From: Labilibaculum filiforme
GTDB lineage: Bacteria > Bacteroidota > Bacteroidia > Bacteroidales > Marinifilaceae
Direction of reading: 5' to 3'
Length of the DNA stretch: 64,000 bases
Assembly: GCF_002843315.1 (NCBI RefSeq)
Contig: NZ_MVDD01000011.1
Span: forward strand, 59,771-123,770
Shown: piece by piece, positions 19,555-27,663 of the stretch
Layout: the number at the start of each line of letters is the position of its first letter
Numbering within the stretch: the stretch's first letter is position 1
The notes under the pieces: model-generated
Told to the model about the DNA's origin: nothing
Database searches by the model: none
The model's input: the letters and a program-made list of their open reading frames with translations, nothing else
Made by a program: the position numbers and the translations under genes

Positions 19555-19594
19555 GTGTAGCCAGGACAATAGTTCTGACTACACTTTTTTTTTT
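19555..19594 (+). terminator. Terminator after GH5 gene
   Basis: GTGTAG (19555-19560) pairs with CTACAC (19579-19584), with an inner CAGGAC/GTTCTG stem and one mismatch, followed by T10. Diverged copy of the hairpin at 17420. Confidence 0.85.
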
Positions 19595-19596
19595 AC

Positions 19597-19634
19597 CCTC
19601 ACATTATAATTTATTATTAGCTGTAAATTATAAT
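19597..19634. repeat. Right flank hairpin A of cellulase cluster
   Basis: Perfect 11-bp inverted repeat ATTATAATTTA / TAAATTATAAT (19603-19613, 19624-19634) preceded by CCTCAC, matching 10818-10855. Motif B of the same pair lies at 20081-20104. Confidence 0.55.
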
Positions 19635-19683
19635 GCGAAGTATCTATGTTTTGGATAACAAATATGCTTAGTTGTATGTTCTA

Positions 19684-19980
19684 TTAAACTTGCTCTTTTT
19701 TAATAATTCGCTTGTATCCAGTGTAAGGGTTAAGTTGCATGATTTTAAATTTGATCAATTTTTCTTTTACCAAAGGAAGTTCGTCTAAAATCTCTTTGGC
19801 GTGTTCCAAACTTTTGCATTCCATTATCAATACAGCATTATTGTCTTCATTAAAATAGATTTCACGCAAGTACTCCGACATATATAATTCGTGAACATGG
19901 CGAGCTTCTTGCTCTAAAATGTAACTTTTATTACTCCAGTCAACATCTTTTAATTCTTTTTCAATAGCTAATATCTTCAT
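19684..19980 (-). CDS. Small YCII/muconolactone-isomerase-like protein
   Basis: A 98-residue soluble protein with the beta-alpha-beta-beta-alpha-beta pattern of dimeric ferredoxin-like folds: MKILAIEKEL, helix around EARHVHELYMSEYLREIYF, strand NNAVLIMECKS, helix HAKEILDELPLVKEK, final strand LIKFKIMQLNPYTGY. Similar proteins are often annotated YCII-like. No catalytic residue can be named. It stands alone, convergent with the GH5 gene. Function unknown. Confidence 0.65.
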   Translation of the reverse strand: MKILAIEKELKDVDWSNKSYILEQEARHVHELYMSEYLREIYFNEDNNAVLIMECKSLEHAKEILDELPLVKEKLIKFKIMQLNPYTGYKRIIKKEQV

Positions 19981-20137
19981 AATAAATATCTTAAGTATTT
20001 TTTATTTTTTTGTAAGTAGTTGGATTGAACTACCAGTTTTATTCCTATTTGTGTCCTAAACGATTAAGGAAACTTTGATGCTAATGTATTAAAATAAATT
20101 TCAATGAAAAAAGGAAAATTCTCACTTTTATTCGATT

Positions 20138-20902
20138 TTAAAATAACTCATTCAATTCATCGTATAGGTACACTTTACTGGCATCTGGAAGGTTGCCAAT
20201 TGCCAGTTTCCCTCGCAGAGGTCGAACGGTATGAGATATAAGTTTTTTGCTTGAAGGGTGAACCTTATTTTGAATGTACTTTTTAGCGTTTAAATTATCA
20301 ATTGGCAGCAACCATTCATCCGCCTTTTCATCGCTTAAGATAAGTGGCATTCGAGCCTCCGAAAGTTTTGGGTTATTATGAATTTTTGAAAGTAACAGAT
20401 TTGCTTTGCAGGTAACAATGCAAAAAGTACGTTGTGTTTTTTCAGTTTCCTGATCAAACCAATCGCTGCATAAACCCGCAATTGTCATTGGGTTTCCATC
20501 TTTTTGCTGAATGTAGTAAGGAAAAGTTTTTTTCGCACGATGATGATGTTCATAAAATCCATTGACTGTAATTAAGCAATGTTTGTGTATAGCGGCATAC
20601 CGAAATGATGCCTTGTCGAAGATGCTTTCTCCACGGGCATTAATTGTTTTTCGGCGTAATTTATTCGCTTGTTCCCGGTTTTTTGTCCATTCTCGAATTA
20701 ATCCCCAAGTGGCAGGAGAGGGAAGCGTTGGTGTTTCATTGGTGTAAATTAACAAACTTGGGTGTTCAAAACCGGAAACGTGATACCATTGCGCAAGGTA
20801 AGGCTCTAATGTCGTTTCCAAGTCGCGAATCACTTCTTTTTGATTCATGCGACGTGCCCTTTTTAGTTGAGCTTCTAATTTGGTTTGTATGTCGTAACAC
20901 AT
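20138..20902 (-). CDS. yedK: SRAP-family abasic-site protein (YedK/HMCES)
   Basis: The family needs Cys at position 2 after Met removal; the ATG at 20902 gives Met-Cys-Tyr-Asp, so it is preferred over the in-frame ATG at 20926, giving 254 residues. Family features: N-A-R-G-E-S-I (substrate loop), N-G-F-Y-E-H (active-site Glu), K-I-H-N-N-P-K followed by R-M-P-L-I-L (active-site His) and a terminal V-R-P-L-R-G region. SRAP proteins form a thiazolidine crosslink with abasic sites in single-stranded DNA, protecting the replication fork; bacterial homologues are often SOS-linked. No LexA-like box was identified upstream. Confidence 0.9.
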   Translation of the reverse strand: MCYDIQTKLEAQLKRARRMNQKEVIRDLETTLEPYLAQWYHVSGFEHPSLLIYTNETPTLPSPATWGLIREWTKNREQANKLRRKTINARGESIFDKASFRYAAIHKHCLITVNGFYEHHHRAKKTFPYYIQQKDGNPMTIAGLCSDWFDQETEKTQRTFCIVTCKANLLLSKIHNNPKLSEARMPLILSDEKADEWLLPIDNLNAKKYIQNKVHPSSKKLISHTVRPLRGKLAIGNLPDASKVYLYDELNELF

Positions 20903-21060
20903 CTGTCCATTGTTTGAATAATCCAAATCTATTCTTAAATATAAGATTTTATTCTTCTAAATTCCAGAGGTAACTTTTACTATTTATTACAAATGGTATT
21001 ACCGAATTTATATTTCTAGACTAGAAAATCGGATTGTTTTTAAGGACATTATTTATTTTG

Positions 21061-21068
21061 TATATTTG
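21061..21068 (+). promoter_or_regulatory. Bacteroidota-type -7 element upstream of FucI-like gene
   Basis: TATATTTG matches TAnnTTTG exactly; a TTG at 21034-21036 is a possible -33 element at slightly long spacing. The predicted start lies ~50 bases upstream of the ATG at 21128. Confidence 0.45.
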
Positions 21069-21127
21069 GGCGCAACCATTCGTAAATCCTCAAAATCATA
21101 TTTTAAGAAGAACAATAAAAATATCTA

Positions 21128-22297
21128 ATGATTCAATTACGAGTAAAAATTTTGGCCTTTAAAGAGGCTGAAGCAAAATACATTGAACTAGGCAAGAAAA
21201 GACTTGCAAGTATGCTTCCGGAATTTGTAAATCAATTCAAATTCGTTGAGGAGAATGCAAATGTTTTATTTGTTCTGAGTGGTGGGAGCGAGTATGCTAC
21301 CACTCAAATGGTGGAAAAAGGTAAGTTTTATCTGATTTTATCAAACGAGTTAGATAATTCGAATGCAGCAGCTCTAGAAATTAAGGCATGGATGAATCGG
21401 GAAGGTGTTTCGTCGGTATTACTTTCGAATAATGAGGAAATGAAGGCTTATCTGTCCTCCTACCTAGAAGTTGCCGAAGCAATAGAATCATTAAAGGGAA
21501 AGCAGTTGGGTTTGATTGGAAATGTTTCCGATTGGCTGATTGCATCGAGTGTAGAGAAAAATTTGTTATTGAATAAATTGGGCATTCATCTGAAACAAAT
21601 AGATTGGAAAAGTTTGTGCTCTTTCGAAAATGCAGAGGTGAATACCGAGTTCTTAAGCAAGTTTGAATATGCTGATGAACAAGAGAAGCTGAATGCTTCA
21701 AAAATTTATAACATTTTAAAAGATTGTATTGATAATGAGAAATTGGATGCTTTAACGGTAGAGTGTTTTCCATTAGTTCGTCAAAAATCGGTTACGGCTT
21801 GTTTGGCTTTATCTCTTTTCAACGATCAACAAATTCCGGCAGGCTGCGAAGGCGATTTGGCAAGTATTGTGGGGATGATGTTTGCTAAAGAAATTTCGGG
21901 TTCTATTCCTTGGATGGCAAACGTAGCTAAAATTTCCGAAGCAGCAACTTTATTTGCTCACTGTACTATTGGAACCAACTTATTATCAAATTATGAGGTA
22001 ACTACGCATTTCGAAACTGGCTTAGGAACAGCTATTCAAGGAATGTATCGTTATAACGACATAACCGTTTTCCGCTTCAATAGTGATCTAAATAAGGCTT
22101 TTATTACAACGGGTGAGGTTTTAGATCGTCCGAGATATGCAACCGCTTGTCGTACGCAAATTGAGGTGAAATTGCCTAAGAATGCTATTGTTAACTTAAA
22201 GAAAAATCCATTAGGAAATCACCATCTAATTTTACAAGGAAATCAGACTGAAAAGTTACAATTAGCTTGTGGCTTGTTAGGAATTGAAGTGATATAA
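21128..22297 (+). CDS. L-fucose/arabinose isomerase-fold protein (FucI-like)
   Basis: A 389-residue cytosolic protein related to the fucose-isomerase superfamily (COG2407-like). The N-terminal half has two Rossmann-like segments (V-L-F-V-L-S-G-G and G-K-Q-L-G-L-I-G-N-V-S-D-W). The C-terminal half has T-V-E-C-F-P-L-V-R, P-A-G-C-E-G-D-L-A-S, F-A-H-C-T-I and T-T-H-F-E-T-G, where Glu, Asp and His line the metal site in characterised isomerases. The true substrate may be another sugar or sugar alcohol. It is monocistronic, between a TAnnTTTG promoter and a strong terminator, not linked to fucK or fucA, but could process fucose released by the GH29 enzyme (inference). Confidence 0.75.
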   Translation: MIQLRVKILAFKEAEAKYIELGKKRLASMLPEFVNQFKFVEENANVLFVLSGGSEYATTQMVEKGKFYLILSNELDNSNAAALEIKAWMNREGVSSVLLSNNEEMKAYLSSYLEVAEAIESLKGKQLGLIGNVSDWLIASSVEKNLLLNKLGIHLKQIDWKSLCSFENAEVNTEFLSKFEYADEQEKLNASKIYNILKDCIDNEKLDALTVECFPLVRQKSVTACLALSLFNDQQIPAGCEGDLASIVGMMFAKEISGSIPWMANVAKISEAATLFAHCTIGTNLLSNYEVTTHFETGLGTAIQGMYRYNDITVFRFNSDLNKAFITTGEVLDRPRYATACRTQIEVKLPKNAIVNLKKNPLGNHHLILQGNQTEKLQLACGLLGIEVI

Positions 22298-22309
22298 ATG
22301 CCTACAGAT

Positions 22310-22343
22310 AAAAAGGAGCATCACAATGTGATACTCCTTTTTT
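22310..22343 (+). terminator. Terminator after FucI-like gene
   Basis: 15-bp stem with one mismatch (AAAAAGGAGCATCAC / GTGATACTCCTTTTT), loop AAT, then T residues. It can also serve the convergent PAS gene. Confidence 0.85.
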
Positions 22344-22385
22344 CTGAAATAGCCTGTTTTTTATTTGATAGTAGTAGTTTCTTTT

Positions 22386-22892
22386 TTAGTGATGATCGCT
22401 TAAAAGTTTAGTAACCTTTTCTTTAATGTTGACCAAGTCGGTAATGTCTTCTAATATTAAAATAATATATTTTTCCTTCTTGTATACAAACATTCGAGTG
22501 GAGAATTGTAAATGTTTATCAATTTTTTCTCCTTCAAAATTAAAGAATGGTTTTGTGACTTTTGAATTGAATATTGCTTCGTTATTCGCATAAGATTTAA
22601 GAACCGAAATTCTTAATTCACAGGTTCTGCACATGCTCGTATTTCCGCATAACTTTTGTTCTTCAATTTGATACGCACAACCAATTACTTCACCACATTT
22701 TCGATACAATAAATTTTCCCCTTTCTTGTTGGAAAAAATACTTAGTAAGGGATCGTTATATGCTCTTAGCATAAGATCTTTGTCCAGTAACATAATGCAC
22801 GAGCTGATGTTATTTAGAATTAAATTCAGAAATTCACTTGATTCACTCAGTACACTAAATCGTTCATTTGTATGTGTTAAATCTGTATCCAT
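22386..22892 (-). CDS. PAS-domain protein with five-Cys cluster
   Basis: A 168-residue single-PAS protein from ATG 22892 (a GTG at 22913 is the alternative). The PAS pattern runs L-I-L-N-N-I-S-S-C-I-M-L-L-D-K-D through to Y-I-I-L-I-L-E-D-I-T. Within the PAS core lies a Cys insert: C66-x5-C72-x9-C82-x5-C88-x2-C91 (with C-G-N-T-S-M-C-R-T-C). Such a cluster suggests an Fe-S centre or redox-active disulfides. There is no output domain, so signalling must pass to a partner. The only regulatory mark nearby is a perfect CRP-type palindrome ~115 bases upstream, which fits control by a CRP/FNR-family regulator. Confidence 0.75.
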   Translation of the reverse strand: MDTDLTHTNERFSVLSESSEFLNLILNNISSCIMLLDKDLMLRAYNDPLLSIFSNKKGENLLYRKCGEVIGCAYQIEEQKLCGNTSMCRTCELRISVLKSYANNEAIFNSKVTKPFFNFEGEKIDKHLQFSTRMFVYKKEKYIILILEDITDLVNIKEKVTKLLSDHH

Positions 22893-23007
22893 TGTTATTT
22901 CTTTTTTTGTCACAGAAATATCTTGTTTGATAGTAAATTCTAATGATTTTATCTAAAGTACAAAAGTTTATGATAACAGCAAAATGTAATTGTCGAATAC
23001 TAGTCAT

Positions 23008-23023
23008 TGTGATTTATTTCACA
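23008..23023. promoter_or_regulatory. Perfect CRP/FNR-type palindrome upstream of PAS gene
   Basis: TGTGA-TTTATT-TCACA, fully symmetric outer arms. It sits in the 22893-23230 gap between two leftward genes, upstream of the Cys-PAS gene. Nothing else in this gap is recognisable. Confidence 0.5.
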
Positions 23024-23230
23024 TAAGTGTTTTGGAGAGAAAAAGCTGTTTCAATAATTAAGAAGACTTTTTCGATATTTTCGCGTTATTGTTATGTATA
23101 TAATTTGCCATTTTATTATGGCGGATAGCTTAATATCAGTGGTTTATCGACTTAGTAGGTGTATTTTTGTTCGTTTACTATTTGCATCTTAATTATAAAT
23201 GGGTGAATGTTTGTTGAATACTTCTAGAGT

Positions 23231-24154
23231 TTAAAACTGTAATAAATAAAGGGAGGTAGTTCCAATGAAAATCCATAGTAAGATACCCATTATGAAAGCA
23301 TTACTGCCAGTTTCTTTAATTTCAGAAACAGAAATACTGGAACCTATAAAAAGTAAAGCGATGATCATGCCTTTTTTGCCTAACCAATTTAAATATGTAA
23401 ATCCTTCGTGCCATTGCGGAAGTAGGTGGGCAATTACAATTGCCAAAACAAAGACACCAATAAACCAAGGTATTTTTATTTTACCTGATTCAGCATTTTT
23501 TGTAAAAAGTGCAAATACAATAGAAACAGGAATAATCCAGAGTGCTCGCGTTAATTTAACAGTTGTGGCAATTTCTAAAGCTTTTTCGCCATATGCAGCC
23601 GAGGCTCCAACTACCGAACTGGTATCATGAATAGCAATTGCCGACCAAAAGCCAAATGTTTCCTGGCTCATTGCAAAAAAGTGACCAATAATAGGAAATA
23701 GTAGTAGCGCAAGAGAATTAAGGACAAAAACAACAGCCATTGCAAATAAAACCTGCTTGTTTTTTGCATTAATTACAGGTGCAACTGCGGCAATTGCACT
23801 ACCACCACAAATGGCTGTTCCTGCAGCAATTAATATGGCTGTCCCTTTTTCTACCTTTAAAAGCTTACCCAAAAGTAATCCAATGCTAATGGTTGCGATT
23901 ACCGACATTGCTGTAAATCCAAAACCAGATTTTGAGGCTTCTACCACCATGGATAAATTCATGCCGAAACCCATTAATACGATTGAGGCTTGCAAAACCG
24001 AAGAGGTGTGTTTGGTATAGGTTGTGGTTTTAATTCCAAACATAGAAAAGAAGAGTCCGGTTAGCAATGCAATGGCTGGTGAAAAACCCGGCACAAAGCA
24101 AAGTGCAATGCCGATAAGGAATAGGGAACTGGCTTTCGTAGATTGTAGTTTCAT
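23231..24154 (-). CDS. yeiH: YeiH-family (UPF0324) putative sulfate/anion exporter
   Basis: A 307-residue polytopic membrane protein with ~10 hydrophobic helices. Family signatures are G-T-A-I-C-G-G-S-A-I-A-A-V-A-P, I-A-I-H-D-T-S-S-V-V-G-A-S-A-A-Y-G and V-K-L-T-R-A-L-W-I-I-P. These proteins are annotated as sulfate exporters and are commonly adjacent to a CysB/YeiE-like LysR regulator. Here such a regulator lies on the same strand but 1.9 kb away, with an agarase gene between. An inverted repeat 45-83 bases upstream is a candidate LysR operator. Confidence 0.9.
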   Translation of the reverse strand: MKLQSTKASSLFLIGIALCFVPGFSPAIALLTGLFFSMFGIKTTTYTKHTSSVLQASIVLMGFGMNLSMVVEASKSGFGFTAMSVIATISIGLLLGKLLKVEKGTAILIAAGTAICGGSAIAAVAPVINAKNKQVLFAMAVVFVLNSLALLLFPIIGHFFAMSQETFGFWSAIAIHDTSSVVGASAAYGEKALEIATTVKLTRALWIIPVSIVFALFTKNAESGKIKIPWFIGVFVLAIVIAHLLPQWHEGFTYLNWLGKKGMIIALLFIGSSISVSEIKETGSNAFIMGILLWIFIGTTSLYLLQF

Positions 24155-24198
24155 TTGTTTTGTTCTTTATTTTACCTCACAAAAGTACAAATGAATTA

Positions 24199-24237
24199 TA
24201 GTTATTAGAAATTGTAAAATGTTATATGTAATAACTA
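24199..24237. promoter_or_regulatory. Inverted repeat upstream of yeiH, possible LysR operator
   Basis: TAGTTATTA (24199-24207) and TAATAACTA (24229-24237) are perfect arms, followed by AAAGTTATAG as a partial third arm. Placed just upstream of the leftward yeiH start. The remainder of the 24155-24607 gap shows no gene. Confidence 0.4.
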
Positions 24238-24607
24238 AAAGTTATAGTGTAAAAAAGAAAGGAATGTTGAAATACTTTTTAAATTTTGGAGCTTAATACA
24301 TTAGTTTCTGTATTTATAGATGAGTTAAGTGACTCTAATATAGGGAGTAAGTCTTTTCAGATAATTTATTTTTACTAATGCCTCTTAATATGCAACTTGG
24401 ATTTAAACACCTTAGTTTTCAAATCCCCATCAGGTTTTGTCCTTTTTACCGCTCTTAAATTGAGATGGAAATACTTAGTATTGTTTGTTTAGTTAAAACC
24501 ATTTGAATTGTTTTAAGTAGGTTCTAAATACTTTGCATTCCCAGTAGTTGTAAGGTTGATAAAATGCTTGTAAAATGCGAATGGATAAAATGTAAATTAT
24601 ACAAAGT

Positions 24608-25953
24608 ATGAAGAAGTTTGAATTGTGGTTAGTGTTTTTTTTTATTGTTTTTAATGCTTTTACACAAGATTGGATAGATATAGCTGTGCCTGCGAGTCCT
24701 GAAAATGGGAAAGCATGGGAGTTACAGTTGGATGTATCGGATGATTTTAATTATCAGTTTGATGCAGCTTCGGTTCAAACTACTTTTGGAGATAAATGGA
24801 CTAATTTTTATCACAATAGTTGGAATGGACCAGGAACTACTTATTGGCAATACGATCATGTAAGTGTGAATGGCAGTGAATTAGTAATTAAGGCATCAAG
24901 AAATTCAAGTACTTCTAAAATGGGTGTTCCCGGTGTAAATGCGGGATGTGTAACTTCCAGTAATAGAGTTAAATATCCGGTTTTTATTGAGTCGAAAGTT
25001 AGTGTTGCAGATATTGTTTTAGCTTCAGATTTTTGGTTGCTTAGTCCCGATGATACGCAGGAAATTGATATTATTGAATGTTATGGTGGTGCTGATCAGG
25101 GAAATGAATATTTTTCAAAATTCATTCATTTAAGTCATCATTCGTTTGTTCGGGATCCATTTCAAGATTATCAACCAAGAGATAAAAGTACTTGGTGGGA
25201 AAAAGCAGGTGTAACAAGTTGGGGGGAATACTGTTGGAACAAGGGAGATAGAAAATATGTGCGTGTTGGGGTGAATTGGATTAGTCCTGTACATTTCGAA
25301 TACTATATTGATGGAGAATTAGTGCGTGTTTTATACGATAAGGCTTTTGCTTCCAAAATAGGCAACTTATGGTATTATACTTATCCAAGCATGACCAATG
25401 GGGAGCTAGATATGGAAAATGGATATCAGAAGGCAAATGCCTACTCATCGGATTCTGAATATTCCTTTGAAACATTAAAGAAAGCCAGTGATGTATCAAA
25501 TACAAGTGCAATCGATCCATATAATTTTCAAGGAGGAGAGGGTTTCACAAAAGAGCTGGATATTATCATTAATATAGAATCTCAGGATTGGCATGTATCA
25601 GCAGGAAGAACGCCGAGTGATGCCGATTTAAATAATCCTGCAAAAAACTCCATGAAGGTGGATTGGGTTCGTGTTTATAAACCTGTAGAAATACCTACTG
25701 CTATTTACGATATGAAAAGTCAGGATATTAAGGTTTATCCTAATCCAACAAAAGGCGATTTTACACTTACTTTTCCTACTACTTTTAAGGATCAAAAAAT
25801 GGAATTGTATAATTTACTAGGGCAGAAGTTAATGTCTGATAATGTGAGTGGAACAAGTCATACGGTGCAATTAAAAGATGTTCCGAAAGGAATGTATTTG
25901 TTGGTAATGGAAAAGGATGGAGTAAAATTTCAAGAGAAGATATTAGTTAATTA

Positions 25954-25954
<1 letters not shown>
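24608..25954 (+). CDS. GH16 beta-agarase-type enzyme with T9SS tail
   Basis: A 448-residue secreted protein: signal peptide ~1-20, GH16 domain ~25-360, T9SS sorting domain ~373-448 (from I-K-V-Y-P-N-P-T). The catalytic motif is E152-I-D154-I-I-E157 (nucleophile, helper, acid/base) in Q-E-I-D-I-I-E-C-Y-G-G. The tail M-K-V-D-W-V-R-V-Y is the usual last GH16 strand. The N-terminal W-x-L-Q-L-D-V-S-D-D-F-N-Y and S-H-H-S-F-V-R segments resemble marine beta-agarases; a porphyranase is the alternative. It degrades agar-type galactans outside the cell. It stands alone, without Sus genes, between yeiH and a LysR gene that would normally be neighbours. A (GTT)n tract begins at the last base of its stop codon. 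Confidence 0.88.
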
Positions 25955-26027
<73 letters not shown>

Positions 26028-26030
26028 ATT

Positions 26031-26071
26031 ACGTTTTTTCAAGTATTTCCTGCTTGAAAAAACGTTTTTTT
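26031..26071. terminator. Bidirectional terminator between agarase and LysR genes
   Basis: Perfect 13-bp stem ACGTTTTTTCAAG / CTTGAAAAAACGT with a 9-base loop and T7 on the plus side. It overlaps the stop codon of the leftward LysR gene. Confidence 0.88.
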
Positions 26072-26960
26072 ATCCAAATTTATACTGGCTCAAAAAGTCT
26101 ATGAATAATTTGGCCGTTTGTATCTCTGGTCCCTGGCGAAGTGCTAATCTGAATGTTCTCTGAATAGTTAAATTTTTCACATTTAGTTTACAAAGACTTT
26201 TCAGCTGTAGTTCTTTTTCAATAGATTTTTCTGATATCAGTGCAATACCATCAAAATCACAAAGAAAATTTTTAATTGCCTCGGTACTACCTAAATGAAT
26301 AAGTATATTTAATTTCTCGAAATTAATATTTTGTTTGGCAAGTGTTTTCTGAATAACCTGTAATGTTCCGGAACCTTTTTCTCGTAAAACTAATGGAATT
26401 TCCTGTATGTCGCTTATTTTAATGGTTTTGCGTTTTGCATAAACACTTTGCATTCCCGTAACGGCAACAATTTCATCCTCTAAAAAATCCATGTATTTAA
26501 TGTTGGAATTGGAAGTTTCATTTTCTACTAAAGCCAAATCAATTTCATTGTCGAGCAGTTTTTCTTCCATTTCAAAGGAGTTTCCATTAAATAAATCTAA
26601 TTTTATTTTTGGATATCGTTTATGAAAAGAAGCGATAACCGAAGGAATAAGATATTGAGAAATGGTAGAGCTGGCACCAATTCGTAACGAACCAATAAAG
26701 GCTTCATTTAGCTTACCCAATTCATATTCTAAATCGCGATACTGTTGTTTTATTTTTTTAAGGCTGCCATAAACCAATTTGCCAGATTTTGTTAAATATA
26801 CCTTATTCCCTTTTCGTTCGAATAAGGCGGTATTTAATTTGCTTTCCAGCTCTTTAATGTGTTTTGTTACTGCAGGTTGACTAATGAATAGTTCTTCGGC
26901 AGCTTTCGAGAAATTGAGGTTTTCCGCTACAGCAATAAATACTTCGTCCCGATAATCCAT
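26070..26960 (-). CDS. LysR-family regulator, CysB/YeiE-like
   Basis: A 296-residue LTTR. Winged HTH at 1-60 (F-S-K-A-A-E-E-L-F-I-S-Q-P-A-V-T-K-H-I-K-E-L-E) and a periplasmic-binding-protein-like effector domain (~90-290, starting G-S-L-R-I-G-A-S-S-T-I). The effector domain resembles the CysB/CbbR group. Homologues often regulate a neighbouring YeiH transporter, which fits the gene at 23231. Only 3 bases separate it from the upstream methyltransferase-like gene, so they are cotranscribed. Confidence 0.93.
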   Translation of the reverse strand: MDYRDEVFIAVAENLNFSKAAEELFISQPAVTKHIKELESKLNTALFERKGNKVYLTKSGKLVYGSLKKIKQQYRDLEYELGKLNEAFIGSLRIGASSTISQYLIPSVIASFHKRYPKIKLDLFNGNSFEMEEKLLDNEIDLALVENETSNSNIKYMDFLEDEIVAVTGMQSVYAKRKTIKISDIQEIPLVLREKGSGTLQVIQKTLAKQNINFEKLNILIHLGSTEAIKNFLCDFDGIALISEKSIEKELQLKSLCKLNVKNLTIQRTFRLALRQGPEIQTAKLFIDFLSQYKFG

Positions 26961-26963
26961 ACT

Positions 26964-27587
26964 TTAACGATTTAGTTTCATTTGCAGCCATTTCCATGGA
27001 AATAGCATGGATACATTTTTTTGGTAATTTTGGTATCCTTCACCATATTCTAAAACTAGTTTTTTTTCTTCTAAATAGCAGCCAATAACTAAATAGATAC
27101 TTAAAATTATATTTATAATAAGTGTATTAACATTCCAATTTCTAGCCCATATTAGTAAGAAAGTTGCTGTATACCAGGGATGTCGTATAATGCCAAGAAT
27201 ACCAGTAGTACTAATCTTTCCATCGTTCGACATGCCTTTGCGATGTTCTTTTTGTTTTATCTGGCGAAAGCCTAAAAATGACTTTATATCGTAAGCGAGA
27301 GAGCCAGCAAAAAACAGGAAAAAGCAGACTAGCAGAAGTATAATATGTAGTATTTGGAAATATCCCGACCAGTTGAAAATAACCGCACTTTTTAAGGAGT
27401 ACGAATACCATAATAGGGCTAAAAAAGTAATCAAGGAAAATAGATTGTAGAGAAGTCGGTAGGCTTTAAAATGTTTGCCTAGTTTGGGTTTTATATAGTG
27501 AATAAATTGATTGGAAATAAAACTGCTGTGAAAAAAACACCAGAGTACAAAAAATAGAAAGAGTAGAAGTTGTTGTATTGAAATCAT
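26964..27587 (-). CDS. ICMT/NnrU-family membrane protein
   Basis: A 207-residue protein with ~5 membrane helices and the isoprenylcysteine/phospholipid methyltransferase-like signature G-I-L-G-I-I-R-H-P-W-Y-T-A-T...E-E-K-K-L-V-L-E-Y-G-E-G-Y-Q-N-Y-Q. In known members the R-H-P and E-E segments bind S-adenosylmethionine. The prokaryotic substrate is unknown. Cotranscribed with the LysR gene. Confidence 0.8.
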   Translation of the reverse strand: MISIQQLLLFLFFVLWCFFHSSFISNQFIHYIKPKLGKHFKAYRLLYNLFSLITFLALLWYSYSLKSAVIFNWSGYFQILHIILLLVCFFLFFAGSLAYDIKSFLGFRQIKQKEHRKGMSNDGKISTTGILGIIRHPWYTATFLLIWARNWNVNTLIINIILSIYLVIGCYLEEKKLVLEYGEGYQNYQKNVSMLFPWKWLQMKLNR

Positions 27588-27663
27588 GAGGTAAAAGTAA
27601 GAAATAGATTGAAGTAAAATCTATTTCCTACCTTCTGAGTGATGATATTGTTTTCTATTTACT

